Positions 1 through 8,940 are shown, counted from the stretch's first letter. The stretch: 64,000 bases of DNA from ASV31 sp965229765 (GCA_965229765.1 CBDDJT010000004.1:1612001-1676000); one strand, 5' to 3'. Notes: a model not told the origin generated them from the letters alone. Translations and numbers: made by a program.

Positions 1-292
1 CTTCAGCCAGGTGCTGACCCCTGCCAAGGTCGAGCCGCGCAGCGTGCGGCAGGTGGAACTGACCGCCGTGATCCTGCTTCTTGTCGCGTCGAACCGGGGG
101 GTGGCGGTGCTGCCCGACTGGGTGGTGCGCGAGGTGCGCTATCATTCGGACTATGTCACGCGTCCGATTACCGAAAGCGGGCTGACCCGGCGGCTTTTTG
201 CCGCCACGCGCGATGACGAGACGACCAAGCCTTTCATGGCGCATCTGCTGAAGCTGGCCCGGACGATTCCCGTCACGCTGCAGCGCGGCTGA
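1..292 (+). CDS. LysR-type regulator, MetR-like (C-terminal part, cut by window edge)
   Basis: This is the last 96 or so codons of a transcription regulator that begins left of the window. The frame is open from base 2 to the TGA at 290-292. The visible part reads as the end of a LysR effector-binding domain, with the segment VELTAVILLLVASNRGVAVLPDWVV and a final basic tail. That pattern (alternative-ligand pocket strand, then ALPxWVV) is typical of MetR, the homocysteine-responsive activator of methionine synthesis genes. A homocysteine methyltransferase gene lies about 1.1 kb downstream on the other strand, which fits. The DNA-binding helix-turn-helix is outside the window, so the MetR assignment is a family-level inference. 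Confidence 0.7.
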   Translation, partial: FSQVLTPAKVEPRSVRQVELTAVILLLVASNRGVAVLPDWVVREVRYHSDYVTRPITESGLTRRLFAATRDDETTKPFMAHLLKLARTIPVTLQRG

Positions 293-580
293 GCGCTGCG
301 GCGGGCGATGCGGGCCGGCTTTACCTTTCCAGACATGGCACCGGGCAGCGAGAATCTGTCTCCAGAGTTGTCCACAGGGGCCAATGCCTTGTCATGGTTG
401 CGCTGGCAGGGACTTAGCGCCGACAGCTGAGACGGCACAGAAACTTCCCCCCAATGCGGTGTGCCTTGCGGAACTTGACCTGAGCCGTCTTTCGCGTGCG
501 CGGCATGGGGGACGAACCGGCGCCCTTGGCTTTCGCCCGGGGCTGGCCTACACACGCGCCGACGCCTTAGGAGCCGCAAT

Positions 581-1369
581 ATGCAGGGCAGTGCCAATCT
601 GAACGTGATGATCAAGGCCGCGCGCAAGGCGGGGCGGTCGCTGGTCAAGGATTTCCGCGAGGTCGAGAACCTTCAGGTCTCGATGAAGGGAGCAGGCGAT
701 TTCGTCAGCCGCGCCGATCTTGCAGCCGAGAAGATCATCCGAGAGGAGCTTATGGATGCGCGGCCGAACTATGGCTGGGTGGCCGAGGAAAGTGACGCCG
801 AAGAGGGCAAGGACCCGACGCGCCGCTGGATCGTCGATCCGCTGGACGGCACGACGAACTTTCTGCACGGGCTGCCTCACTGGGCGGTGTCTATCGGACT
901 GGAGCACAAGGGTGAGGTCGTGGCGGGCGTGATCTTCGACCCGGCCAAGGGCGAGATGTTCGTGGCCGAGAAGGGCGCGGGTGCCTGGATGAACGAAACC
1001 CGCCTGCGGGTGTCGGGCCGCAACAAGATGATCGAAAGCCTGTTTGCAACGGGTCTTCCCTTTGGCGGGCGGCGCGATCTGCCGGAAACGCTGCGTGACG
1101 TCGCGCGGCTGTTGCCGGCCTGTTCGGGTGTGCGGCGCTGGGGCGCGGCAGCGCTGGACATGGCCTATGTGGCGGCGGGCCGTTACGATGGCTATTGGGA
1201 GCGCGGGCTGAACGCCTGGGACCTTGCGGCGGGCATCGTCATCGTGCGCGAGGCCGGCGGTATCGTGCAGCCGATCCGCACTGGCGGCGACATGCTGGGC
1301 GACGGGGAACTGATTTGCGCCAATGCCCAGATCTTCGACCAGTTCGCGGGCGTGATCCGCGACGCCTAG
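581..1369 (+). CDS. suhB: Inositol-1-monophosphatase family protein (SuhB-like)
   Basis: A 262-residue Mg-dependent phosphatase of the inositol monophosphatase/SuhB family, cytoplasmic, hydrolysing myo-inositol-1-phosphate or related sugar phosphates. In E. coli SuhB also takes part in rRNA antitermination. The metal-binding motifs are intact: AEES near residues 68-71, WIVDPLDGTTNF at 83-94, and WDLAAG at 213-218 with the third aspartate. The length is the usual one for the family. The ATG follows a TAGGAG-type ribosome site (around 567-573). It is a single gene on the plus strand, converging with the homocysteine methyltransferase gene 19 bases further on. The exact substrate cannot be read from sequence. 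Confidence 0.9.
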   Translation: MQGSANLNVMIKAARKAGRSLVKDFREVENLQVSMKGAGDFVSRADLAAEKIIREELMDARPNYGWVAEESDAEEGKDPTRRWIVDPLDGTTNFLHGLPHWAVSIGLEHKGEVVAGVIFDPAKGEMFVAEKGAGAWMNETRLRVSGRNKMIESLFATGLPFGGRRDLPETLRDVARLLPACSGVRRWGAAALDMAYVAAGRYDGYWERGLNAWDLAAGIVIVREAGGIVQPIRTGGDMLGDGELICANAQIFDQFAGVIRDA

Positions 1370-1388
1370 GCGACGCCGGGCGCAGGCG

Positions 1389-2342
1389 TCAGTCGGCGAC
1401 GGCCCGCCGAAGGTCGCCGACCTTGCTTGTGATCCGGGCGATGTGGCGCGAGTCGGTGCCACAGCAGCCGCCGAAGACGTTGGCGTGCGGAAAACGCCGG
1501 GCAAGTGCGGCCATCTGGTCGCCCATTTCCTCGGGGTCGCCGTCCTCGAGATGGCCGAGGCTGCACAGCGTCAATAGCTCCATCGCGACGGCGTTGGGCA
1601 TGAAGCCGCCAAGCCGACGTGTCCAGTCGCCGTCGGTCAGGCCCGGCTCGAACTCTGTCGGGTGGGCGCAGTTGACCGCGTAGTAAAGGGGCGCATTGCC
1701 CGTGGCCTCGTCGACGCGGGTCACGGCATCCTCCAGCGTGGTGCCATCGTGCAACGTTCCGCCCTTGGCGATGAACGAGACCACGCAGGGGATTTCCGCC
1801 GCCTTCGCCGCGCGGGCAAAGCCTGTCGCCTCTTCGACATTTGAGAATGTCCAGGCCGAAACCAAGTCGGCGCCGGCATCGCGCAGGGTGAGGATCTGTT
1901 CGGAATGATAGTCCTCTGCCTCGGCGGCCGTTTCCGTACGCCCGGTGTCGTAGGCGTCGCCCCGTGGGCCGACGCATCCGCCGATGACCATCGGCGTCGC
2001 GTCAGAGTGGTACTCGCGCGACAGGTCCTTGTAGAACGCGATCCCGCGGGCGTTGAGGTCGGCCAATGCCTCTGGCGAATAGCCGATGAGCGTGCCCCAG
2101 TCGCGGCTTGCGCGATAGTGCAGCCCCTCGTTGATGACGCCGAAGCCGTTTTCGACGGCGGCCTCGATGAGCTTGCGGTAGTAGTCGGCTAGACAGGCGC
2201 GGCCGCGTGGATCGTCGAGCACCTCGAAGGCGCAGAAATGCCGAAGCTCGATCCCGTCGATATACTGAAGCCAGGTCTCGAACCCGCCGCCGCAGGTCAT
2301 GAGTTGACCATTCATTTGCGGAAGACGTGCCGGGTCATTCAT
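1389..2342 (-). CDS. Homocysteine S-methyltransferase family protein (BHMT-like)
   Basis: A 317-residue zinc methyltransferase of the BHMT/MmuM (pfam S-methyl_trans) family, which moves a methyl group from betaine, S-methylmethionine or a similar donor to homocysteine, giving methionine. The three zinc cysteines are visible: NCAHP (Cys about 225) and the paired cysteines in GGCCGTDSRH (about 293-294). I start it at the ATG at 2342 (MNDPARL) because GGAGGG lies seven bases upstream; an ATG 11 codons earlier has no such site. The protein lacks the folate and cobalamin modules of MetH. The methyl donor is unknown. The MetR-like regulator nearby suggests a role in methionine supply. Confidence 0.85.
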   Translation of the reverse strand: MNDPARLPQMNGQLMTCGGGFETWLQYIDGIELRHFCAFEVLDDPRGRACLADYYRKLIEAAVENGFGVINEGLHYRASRDWGTLIGYSPEALADLNARGIAFYKDLSREYHSDATPMVIGGCVGPRGDAYDTGRTETAAEAEDYHSEQILTLRDAGADLVSAWTFSNVEEATGFARAAKAAEIPCVVSFIAKGGTLHDGTTLEDAVTRVDEATGNAPLYYAVNCAHPTEFEPGLTDGDWTRRLGGFMPNAVAMELLTLCSLGHLEDGDPEEMGDQMAALARRFPHANVFGGCCGTDSRHIARITSKVGDLRRAVAD

Positions 2343-2444
2343 CACGAACCCTCCATGCCGATTCCCTTTCAGCATAGTGGCGCAGGGCGATACTGTCGCC
2401 TCGTGAGGATACTGGCAGGGTTTGGACCGCGTTGGCGGGGGCCC

Positions 2445-3191
2445 TCAGCGCCGGCGCCGGACCTTCGGGATGTGGCTGGGCGAGAGCTTGTACTTCGCCT
2501 CGGGGTGGTCGGGGTGGCCGTGGGTGCGTGACCAGAAAGACGTGGCACCGCGCCTCACCCACACCGGGATCATCAGCAGCAGCCCGATCACGAAGCCCCC
2601 GGCGTGGGCCCAGTATGCGACGCCGCCGCCCGACAGGTCCGTCGATACGCCGTTGAACAGCTGAAGGCCGAACCAGACGCCCAGCATCAGCCAAGCGGGC
2701 ACCGGGACGATCCGGAAGAAGACGACGATGATGAAAAGGATGTCGACCTTGGCGCGGGGATACATCAGCAGGTAGCCCCCCATCACGCCCGCGATCGCCC
2801 CCGAGGCGCCGACAGTCGGTACCGTCGACCAGGGCGCGGCGGCGATATGGGCGACCGAGGCGCCCACGCCACAGGCCAGATAGAACAGCAGAAAGCCGAA
2901 ATGGCCGAGGTCTTCCTCTAGGTTGTCGCCGAAGATCCAGAGAAACAGCATGTTCCCGGCAAGGTGCATGATCCCGCCGTGCAGGAAGAGCGAGGTGAAG
3001 AGGCCGTGCAGGCCTTCGCCCGATGACACCGCGGCTGGAATGAGCGCCCATTCCATGAAGAAGCCGTTGATTGCGCGCGGGTCGTTCATCAGGCCGTAAT
3101 AGGACAGGAACACCAGCACGTTCGCCACGATCAGGGCGTAGGTGACAAAGGGCGTCTTTTCCGACGGGTTGTGATCGCGCAGCGGGAACAT
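2445..3191 (-). CDS. Rhomboid family intramembrane serine protease
   Basis: A 248-residue polytopic inner-membrane protein with six or more hydrophobic segments. It carries the rhomboid catalytic dyad: Ser130 in GASGAIAG and His196 in AHAGGFVIG, plus the oxyanion region HLAGNMLFLWIFGD around residues 76-89. Rhomboids cleave single-pass membrane substrates within the bilayer. The N-terminus MFPLRDHNPS is the one usually seen for alphaproteobacterial rhomboids, which supports this start. The tail is short and basic (KVRRRR). It lies between the homocysteine methyltransferase and putA on the same strand, but nothing links it functionally to them. Confidence 0.93.
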   Translation of the reverse strand: MFPLRDHNPSEKTPFVTYALIVANVLVFLSYYGLMNDPRAINGFFMEWALIPAAVSSGEGLHGLFTSLFLHGGIMHLAGNMLFLWIFGDNLEEDLGHFGFLLFYLACGVGASVAHIAAAPWSTVPTVGASGAIAGVMGGYLLMYPRAKVDILFIIVVFFRIVPVPAWLMLGVWFGLQLFNGVSTDLSGGGVAYWAHAGGFVIGLLLMIPVWVRRGATSFWSRTHGHPDHPEAKYKLSPSHIPKVRRRR

Positions 3192-3222
3192 GGCCTAGAA
3201 GTCGGGCCATGTTCCCCAAAGG

Positions 3223-6200
3223 TCAAGCGGAACCCGCCGCCGCCAGCAATTCGGCGTTTCCGCCAGAGGCGGTGGTGTCGATGCACAGATGCCGTTCGAC
3301 GAGCGCGTCGGCATGGGTCGGCTGGCCGGTGACAAGCGGCAGGATGGGGCCCGGACGCGCGGCAAGGGCGGTGAGGTGCGCGCGCGCGGTGTCCTTGTCG
3401 CCCCACCAGAGCACGCCGCCGAAACCGCTCAGCGTTTCCAGCGCCTGCGGGGCGAGGTTCGGTGCGGCGATGGCGCGGCCGCCAAGGGCTTGGACGGCGG
3501 TCTTCTGTCGGGCGGCGGTGTCCGCGCCTGGCCCGAGACAGAGAAGCGGCGCGCGGGCAAAGCGCGACAGCCGGTTCGATTCGCCCGTGGGGCCGGGCAG
3601 GTCGCGGGTGTCGGCGCGCGGCGCGGAGCCGGTGGCGGCCAGCGCTGTCGCGACGGTTTCGGGCGTTGGGGCCTCGCCGGGGGCTTCCGGGTCCGTCCCG
3701 GCCGGAGCCGGTTGCGTGAAACGGTCGAGGTAGTCGGGACCGCCCGCCTTTGGCCCGGTGCCCGACAGGCCCTCGCCCCCGAAGGGCTGGCTGCCGACGA
3801 TGGCGCCGATCTGGTTACGGTTGACATAAAGGTTGCCCACCGCCAGCCGGTCGGTGACGTGCTGCACGCGATCGTCGATGCGGGTGTGCAGGCCGAAGGT
3901 CAGCCCGTAGCCCGTGGCGTTGATGTCGTCGATCACGCGGTCGAGGTCGTCGGCGCGGAAGGTGGCGAGGTGGAGGACGGGGCCGAAGACCTCACGCTTC
4001 AGCGCGGCGATGCCGGTGACGCCGATCACGGTGGGCGGGATGAAGTGGCCGGTGTGGGGCGCGGGCAGGGATTTCAGCACGCGGCCTTCGTGGCGGGCGG
4101 CGTCGACATAGGCGGCGATGGCGTCGCGCGCCTCGGCGTCGATCACCGGGCCGATGTCGGTCGACAGGTTCCACGGATCACCGGCGGCCAGCGCATCCAT
4201 CGCGCCGAAGAGCATCTCCTTGAAGGGGTCGGCGATGTCTTCCTGCACATATAAGCAGCGGAGCGCGGAACAGCGCTGGCCCGCCGACTGGAAGGACGAT
4301 TGCACCACGTCGCGCACGGCCTGTTCGGCCAGCGCGGTGGAATCGACGATCATGGCGTTGAGCCCGCCGGTCTCGGCGATCAGCGGCGCGTCGGGGGACA
4401 GATGCCGGGCCATGGCGCGGCGGATCGCCTGCGCGGTGTCGGTCGAGCCGGTAAAGGCCACGCCGGCCACGCGCGGGTCGGATGTCAGCGCGGCGCCGAC
4501 GGTCGCCCCGTCGCCGGGCAGGAGTTGCAGCGCATGGGGCGGGACGCCGGCCCTGAGCATGAGTTCGGTCGCCGCATGGGCGATCAGCGGGGTCTGTTCC
4601 GCCGGCTTCGCGAGCACACCGTTGCCCGCGGCCAGCGCGCCGGCGATCTGCCCGGTGAAGATCGCCAGCGGGAAGTTCCAGGGGCTGATGCAGGTGAAGA
4701 CGCCACGGGCGGGCCGGGTGAGATCGCCCGCGCGGGCGGCGTAGTAGCGCAGGAAATCCACCGCCTCGCGCAGTTCGCCGACGGCGTCCATCAGGGTCTT
4801 GCCCGCCTCGCGCGTGGCAAGGGCGAAGAGGCGGCCGAAGTCGGCCTCGTAGAGGTCCGCGGCGCGGTTGAGGATGGCTGCCCGCTCGGCCGCCGGGGCG
4901 TCCCACGGCGCGGCGGCGGCCAGCGCGGTGGCGATGTCGGCGGGCGTCGCGTCGCGCGCTGAGCCGAGGTGGTCCGCCGGATCGGCCGGGTTCCGGCGCG
5001 GGGCGGGGGCGGTGCCCTGAACCTGCCCGGCGAGAAGCGGGGCGGCCAGGAAGGACGTGTTGCGGAAGGGATCGCGCACGCCGTCGATGGCGGCCAGCGT
5101 CGGGCGGTGGGCGATGTCCCAGCCGCGCGCATTGGCGCGCTCGGGCCGGAAGATGTCCGGCCCCGGGCGGACGATGGGGCGCGCGGTGGCCAGCGCGTCG
5201 AAGGGATCGGCGGCCACGGTTTCGGGGGGCACGTCCTCGTCCACGATCTGGTTGACGAAGGAGCTGTTGGCGCCGTTCTCCAGCAGGCGGCGGACAAGGT
5301 AGGCCAGCAGGTCCTTGTGCGCGCCCACGGGGGCATAGATGCGGCAGCGGGTGCCCGCGTCGGCCTTGACGATGGCGTGCAGGCGTTCGCCCATCCCGTG
5401 CAGGCGCTGGAATTCGAAGCTGTCGCGGTCATCCCCCGCCATGTGCAGGATCGCGGCGGCGGTATGGGCGTTGTGGGTGGCGAACTGGGGGTAGATCCGG
5501 TCGGTCATGCACAGAAGCTTGCGGGCATTGGCGATGTAGCTGACGTCGGTGGCGGGCTTCGTCGTGAAGACGGGGAAGCCGTCAAGCCCCGCGACCTGCG
5601 CGCGCTTGATCTCGGTGTCCCAGTAGGCGCCCTTGACCAGCCGCACCATGAACCGCCGGTCAAGCCGGTGGGCCAGCGCATTGATCCAGTCGAGCACCAG
5701 CCCCGCGCGCTGGCCATAGGCCTGCACCACGATGCCGAAGCCGTCCCAACCGGCAAGGTCGGGGTCGCTGGCGACGGCCTCGATCACGTCGAGCGACAGT
5801 GACAGGCGGTCCGATTCCTCGGCATCGACGTTGAATCCGAGGTTGGCGGCGGCGGCCTGCCGCGCCAGCCCGCGCACCCGCGGGACGAGGTCTTCCATGA
5901 TGCGGGCGCGCCGGGCCTCTTCGTAGCGGGGGTGGAGCGCCGAGAACTTGACGGAGATGCCGGGGTTGAGGCGCGGGTCAGGGGTCCGGGCATTGCGCGC
6001 GATGGCGTCGATGGCGCTGGCATAGGCCGCGCGGTAGCGTTCGGCATCGGCCTCTGTCCGCGCGGCCTCTCCCAGCATGTCGTAGGAATAGCCGTAGCCC
6101 TGGCGCTCCATCTCTGCCGCGCGGCGCATGGCGGCGCCGATGTCCTGGCCCAGCACGAACTGGCGGCCCATCTCGCGCATGGCGCGGGCGACGGCGGTGC

Positions 6201-6669
6201 GAATCACCGGCTCTCCCAGCCGCTTGACGGCGCCGCGCAGCGTGCCTGCAAGGCCGGGGCGCGGATCGTCGAGCACGCGGCCCGTCAGCATCAGCGCCCA
6301 GGTCGAGGCATTGACCAGCGGCGAGGTGGAATGGCCGAGGTGGCGGCCCCAGTCGGAGGGGGCGATCTTGTCCTCGATCAGGGCGTCGATGGTGTCGGCG
6401 TCGGGCACGCGCAAAAGCGCCTCTGCCAGGCACATCAGCGCGATGCCCTCGTCGGTGGAAAGGCCGTATTCGGCCAGGAACACCTCCATCAACCCGGGGC
6501 GGGCCGAGGTGCGGATGCGGCGCACCAGGTCGGCGCCAGAGGCGGCGATGGCGATGCGATCCGCGGGCGACAGGGCGGCCGTTGCGATCAGCGTGTCGAG
6601 CACCTGCGCCTCTGGCGCATAGGTGGCGGCGTCGATGACAGGGCGAAGCGCGGCGGGATCCTTGGGCAT
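3223..6669 (-). CDS. putA: Bifunctional proline dehydrogenase / L-glutamate-gamma-semialdehyde dehydrogenase
   Basis: PutA oxidises proline to glutamate in two steps, first with FAD, then with NAD. The 1148-residue protein has a helical N-terminal region, a PRODH barrel (roughly residues 130-430, with KGAYWDTEIKRAQ and the FTTKPATDVSY segment), then an aldehyde dehydrogenase half with SPWNFPLAIFTGQIAGALAAGN, the catalytic glutamate in IAETGGLNAM and the catalytic cysteine in SAGQRCSALR. A C-terminal extension of about 150 residues follows. There is no ribbon-helix-helix domain at the N-terminus, so it is not a self-repressing PutA; control is left to the divergent Lrp-type gene. I start at 6669 because GGAG sits six bases upstream; that GGAG overlaps the ATG at 6681. 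Confidence 0.95.
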   Translation of the reverse strand: MPKDPAALRPVIDAATYAPEAQVLDTLIATAALSPADRIAIAASGADLVRRIRTSARPGLMEVFLAEYGLSTDEGIALMCLAEALLRVPDADTIDALIEDKIAPSDWGRHLGHSTSPLVNASTWALMLTGRVLDDPRPGLAGTLRGAVKRLGEPVIRTAVARAMREMGRQFVLGQDIGAAMRRAAEMERQGYGYSYDMLGEAARTEADAERYRAAYASAIDAIARNARTPDPRLNPGISVKFSALHPRYEEARRARIMEDLVPRVRGLARQAAAANLGFNVDAEESDRLSLSLDVIEAVASDPDLAGWDGFGIVVQAYGQRAGLVLDWINALAHRLDRRFMVRLVKGAYWDTEIKRAQVAGLDGFPVFTTKPATDVSYIANARKLLCMTDRIYPQFATHNAHTAAAILHMAGDDRDSFEFQRLHGMGERLHAIVKADAGTRCRIYAPVGAHKDLLAYLVRRLLENGANSSFVNQIVDEDVPPETVAADPFDALATARPIVRPGPDIFRPERANARGWDIAHRPTLAAIDGVRDPFRNTSFLAAPLLAGQVQGTAPAPRRNPADPADHLGSARDATPADIATALAAAAPWDAPAAERAAILNRAADLYEADFGRLFALATREAGKTLMDAVGELREAVDFLRYYAARAGDLTRPARGVFTCISPWNFPLAIFTGQIAGALAAGNGVLAKPAEQTPLIAHAATELMLRAGVPPHALQLLPGDGATVGAALTSDPRVAGVAFTGSTDTAQAIRRAMARHLSPDAPLIAETGGLNAMIVDSTALAEQAVRDVVQSSFQSAGQRCSALRCLYVQEDIADPFKEMLFGAMDALAAGDPWNLSTDIGPVIDAEARDAIAAYVDAARHEGRVLKSLPAPHTGHFIPPTVIGVTGIAALKREVFGPVLHLATFRADDLDRVIDDINATGYGLTFGLHTRIDDRVQHVTDRLAVGNLYVNRNQIGAIVGSQPFGGEGLSGTGPKAGGPDYLDRFTQPAPAGTDPEAPGEAPTPETVATALAATGSAPRADTRDLPGPTGESNRLSRFARAPLLCLGPGADTAARQKTAVQALGGRAIAAPNLAPQALETLSGFGGVLWWGDKDTARAHLTALAARPGPILPLVTGQPTHADALVERHLCIDTTASGGNAELLAAAGSA

Positions 6670-6709
6670 GGCGGTCTCCATCTGGATGACCTAAGATATC
6701 CGGGTGGTT

Positions 6710-6749
6710 GCAGGCGATCTGACTGTAGATCATCAATTCGCAGGCGATC
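6710..6749. promoter_or_regulatory. Paired 10-bp direct repeats in the putA-putR intergenic region
   Basis: The sequence GCAGGCGATC occurs at 6710-6719 and again at 6740-6749, exactly 30 bases apart and in the same orientation, between the divergent putA and putR starts. A spacing of about three helical turns and the location suit binding of an Lrp-type octamer, so these are candidate PutR sites that would control both genes. The function is inferred from position only. Confidence 0.45.
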
Positions 6750-6772
6750 GTCCCGAAGATGGAGAAGTTTTC

Positions 6773-7237
6773 ATGCCGATGTCCGTGGCCGACCTGGACC
6801 GTTTCGACCGGGCGATCCTGCGCATCCTGTCCACCGAGGGACGCATCAGCGTAACCGATCTGGCAGGGCGGATCGGGTTGACGAAATCGCCGACGCAGGC
6901 CCGGCTGAAACGGCTGGAGGACAGCGGCGTCATCACCGGCTATCGCGCCATCACCGACCCGATCCGCGTGGGCCTGGCGCATGTCGCGTTCGTCGAGGTG
7001 CGGCTGACCGACACCCGCGAAAAGGCGCTGGCTGCCTTCAACGCCGCCGTGCGCGCGGTGCCCGAGATAGAGCAGTGCCACATGATCGCGGGGGCCTTCG
7101 ATTATCTGCTGAAGGTGCGCACGGGCGACATGACCGATTACCGCCGGGTTCTGGCCGAGGCGATCTCGACCCTGCCTCACGTGGCACATACCTCGACCTA
7201 CGTGGCGATGGAGGCGGTGAAGGAAGGCGGGGTTTGA
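6773..7237 (+). CDS. putR: Lrp/AsnC-family regulator of proline use (PutR-like)
   Basis: A 154-residue Lrp/AsnC regulator. An N-terminal winged helix-turn-helix (about residues 8-60, with VTDLAGRIGLTKSPTQARLKRLEDSGVI) is followed by a RAM effector domain. It is transcribed away from putA across about 100 bases, the classic arrangement in Rhodobacter and Agrobacterium, where PutR activates putA in response to proline. The start chosen is the ATG at 6773, which has GGAGAAG five bases upstream and gives the normal family length. The symbol rests on synteny and family. Confidence 0.88.
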   Translation: MPMSVADLDRFDRAILRILSTEGRISVTDLAGRIGLTKSPTQARLKRLEDSGVITGYRAITDPIRVGLAHVAFVEVRLTDTREKALAAFNAAVRAVPEIEQCHMIAGAFDYLLKVRTGDMTDYRRVLAEAISTLPHVAHTSTYVAMEAVKEGGV

Positions 7238-7283
7238 CGTCGACGTGACTTGACCGGAGGCGCGGTGCGGTCATGCTGGCCGC

Positions 7284-7829
7284 ATGTTTCGCTGCGGGCC
7301 CATCCTTATGCTTTTTGCCTTGCCGTCCTGGGCCCAGGCAGAGTGCCCGCCCTTGCCCGACCGGACGTCCGAGATCGAGGCGATCCTTCTGGAACTGAAA
7401 TCCGCGAAGTCAGAGATGGACGGCCGCCGTCTGTCGAACGACCTTTGGGCGATCTGGACCGTTGCGCCGGATGCCAAGGCGCAGGCCCTGCTGGACGCGG
7501 GAATGGCGCGGCGCGAGTCCTATGACTACCTTGGCGCGATCGAGCAGTTCGACGCGCTCGTGGACTACTGCCCCGACTATGCCGAGGGCTACAACCAGCG
7601 TGCCTTTGCGCGTTTCCTGCGCGAGGAATATGTCGAGGCGCTGGCCGATCTCGAACGGGCCCTGGCACTCAATCCGCGCCACACCGGCGCACTGTCGGGC
7701 ATGGCGCTGACGCTGATGGGTCTGGGACGGATGCGCACCGCGCAGGACGTGTTGCGCGACGCGCTGGAGTTGAACCCGTGGCTGCCCGAAAGGGCCTATC
7801 TGATCGAGCCGCCGGGCAAGGACATCTGA
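7284..7829 (+). CDS. Exported TPR-repeat protein
   Basis: A 181-residue protein with a short Sec signal peptide (hydrophobic stretch ending in SWAQA, residues 1-18 or so) and at least three tetratricopeptide-like repeats in the rest (AIEQFDALVDYCPDYAEGYNQRAF, then EALADLERALALNPRHTGAL, then AQDVLRDALELNPW). It is probably periplasmic and acts as a protein-binding scaffold. The 15 bases upstream hold no strong ribosome site, but the signal peptide supports this ATG. The gene stands alone, and no partner can be named from the sequence. Confidence 0.8.
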   Translation: MFRCGPILMLFALPSWAQAECPPLPDRTSEIEAILLELKSAKSEMDGRRLSNDLWAIWTVAPDAKAQALLDAGMARRESYDYLGAIEQFDALVDYCPDYAEGYNQRAFARFLREEYVEALADLERALALNPRHTGALSGMALTLMGLGRMRTAQDVLRDALELNPWLPERAYLIEPPGKDI

Positions 7830-7847
7830 CGCCCGGCGCAGTGGCTG

Positions 7848-8462
7848 TCAGGACGGCCGAACCATCACCTGTTCCTTGGTCTTGCCGTCGGGCAGATAAT
7901 TGAACTCTGTCTGCCAGCCCATCAGCTTGCTGACGAAGCGCTTGGTCCTGTGGCGCACCGACGGGTAGTAGACCAGATCGGTCGCCGGGAAGTCGCAAAG
8001 CAGAACGATGCGCTGCTTGTCACTGCGGTTCCACGCCTCGTGGTCGAGGCAATCGTCGAAGACGAAGCATTCGCCCGGCTTCCACCGGCGCGTGGTGTCC
8101 TCGACCCGGAATTCACAGCCTTCGGGGATGATCAGCGGCACGTGCAGGCGCAACACACCCTCGGGCGCGAGGTTGCGGTGGGCCTTGATGTGTGTGTGCG
8201 GGCTCATCCGCGAGAAACCGGCGTTCTCCAGCCCCGGGATCCTTTCGATCAGTGCGGCGGTCTTCGGGCACATCTCGCAGTGTTTGTCGAAGCGGACGCC
8301 CCAGCCGTAGAGGCCAAAGATCTTCCAGCCGAAATTGTAGTAGTGGCGTTCAGGCCATGGCAGGAAACCGTCGTCGCCCAGCGCGATTACCTCGTCACGT
8401 ATGGCTTCCCAGTTGTCCTGGATCTCTTCCAGCCAGGGGAAGATTGCGTTGTCATAGTACAT
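7848..8462 (-). CDS. Aspartyl/asparaginyl beta-hydroxylase family dioxygenase
   Basis: A 204-residue Fe(II)/2-oxoglutarate dioxygenase of the Asp/Asn beta-hydroxylase family (same fold as LpxO). The double-stranded beta-helix motifs are present: LRLHVPLIIP with the first metal histidine, GECFVFDDCLDHEAWN with the second, and a basic residue (KQRIVLL) suited to the 2-oxoglutarate carboxylate. HTHIKAH precedes them. The substrate could be a protein side chain or a lipid acyl chain. The ATG at 8462 follows AGGAAAGG. It lies just downstream of a 58-codon ORF whose stop overlaps this ribosome site region, so the two are probably translated from one message. Confidence 0.85.
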   Translation of the reverse strand: MYYDNAIFPWLEEIQDNWEAIRDEVIALGDDGFLPWPERHYYNFGWKIFGLYGWGVRFDKHCEMCPKTAALIERIPGLENAGFSRMSPHTHIKAHRNLAPEGVLRLHVPLIIPEGCEFRVEDTTRRWKPGECFVFDDCLDHEAWNRSDKQRIVLLCDFPATDLVYYPSVRHRTKRFVSKLMGWQTEFNYLPDGKTKEQVMVRPS

Positions 8463-8475
8463 GCGGCGGCCTTTC

Positions 8476-8652
8476 CTACGGCAGGAGGCGCAGCGCGGCC
8501 ATCGACAGGGCGCGCAGCTTTCCCCGGAACCCGTGCACCAGCGGCAGGGTCTGCTTGATCGTCTGGAACCACGTGATGCCGGGATCGTCGTCTTCCAGTT
8601 GCTTGAGCTTCGCCTCGTCATAGGCGACGGGCGGATCGGGATCCTGTGTCAT
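8476..8652 (-). CDS. Small conserved-looking 58-aa protein upstream of the beta-hydroxylase
   Basis: A short open frame starting ATGACACAGGATCCCG at 8652 and ending with TAG at 8476-8478, 13 bases before the hydroxylase start. The peptide begins MTQDPDPPVAYDEAKLKQLE, has an acidic centre (EDDDP), and ends in an amphipathic basic stretch (GFRGKLRALSMAALRLLP). Codon choice has the G/C third-position bias of the neighbours, and the tight spacing suggests translational coupling. The match to this genome's codon style argues against chance. I do not recognise the family. It could be a partner or leader of the hydroxylase. Confidence 0.5.
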   Translation of the reverse strand: MTQDPDPPVAYDEAKLKQLEDDDPGITWFQTIKQTLPLVHGFRGKLRALSMAALRLLP

Positions 8653-8854
8653 CTCTCATTCCGATGTGTTCGGGTCAAACCGGGCCGTGTGGGGCGCAGG
8701 AACTGGTACGGGTCCCGCATATCATTCTTCGTGGGCGCATGGCAGGGGCTGCAAGCGTCAAGGCGCGGATCCGCCGGTGGTCGCCTGGCCGAAAGGTGGC
8801 TTGGGAAGGGGCTGGAAACCCGCGCCGCGCCGGGCCATGGTAGCGCCGCCCGGC

Positions 8855-8940
8855 GCCCGCGTGGTGGAATGGTAGACACAGGGGACTTAAAATCCCCAGG
8901 CCGAAAGGCCGTGCCGGTTCGAGTCCGGCCGCGGGTACCA
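8855..8940 (+). tRNA. tRNA-Leu (anticodon TAA)
   Basis: A complete 86-base tRNA with encoded CCA at 8938-8940. The acceptor stem pairs GCCCGCG (8855-8861) with CGCGGGT before A-CCA. The anticodon stem GGGGA/TCCCC encloses CTTAAAA, so the anticodon is TAA at 8888-8890 (reads UUA, leucine). A long variable arm (AGGCCGAAAGGCC region) marks it as a class II tRNA, and the T loop GGTTCGAGTCC is canonical. The rare leucine codon it reads makes it a single-copy gene and a typical target for mobile-element integration. Confidence 0.96.

Noticed and set aside
368..376. TTGTCCACA, similar to a DnaA box
   Set aside because: Only one copy is present and there are no other replication-origin features; single matches occur by chance.
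548..1504. Long minus-strand open frame over the inositol phosphatase gene
   Set aside because: It overlaps a clear SuhB-like gene with intact motifs, and its own product matches nothing.
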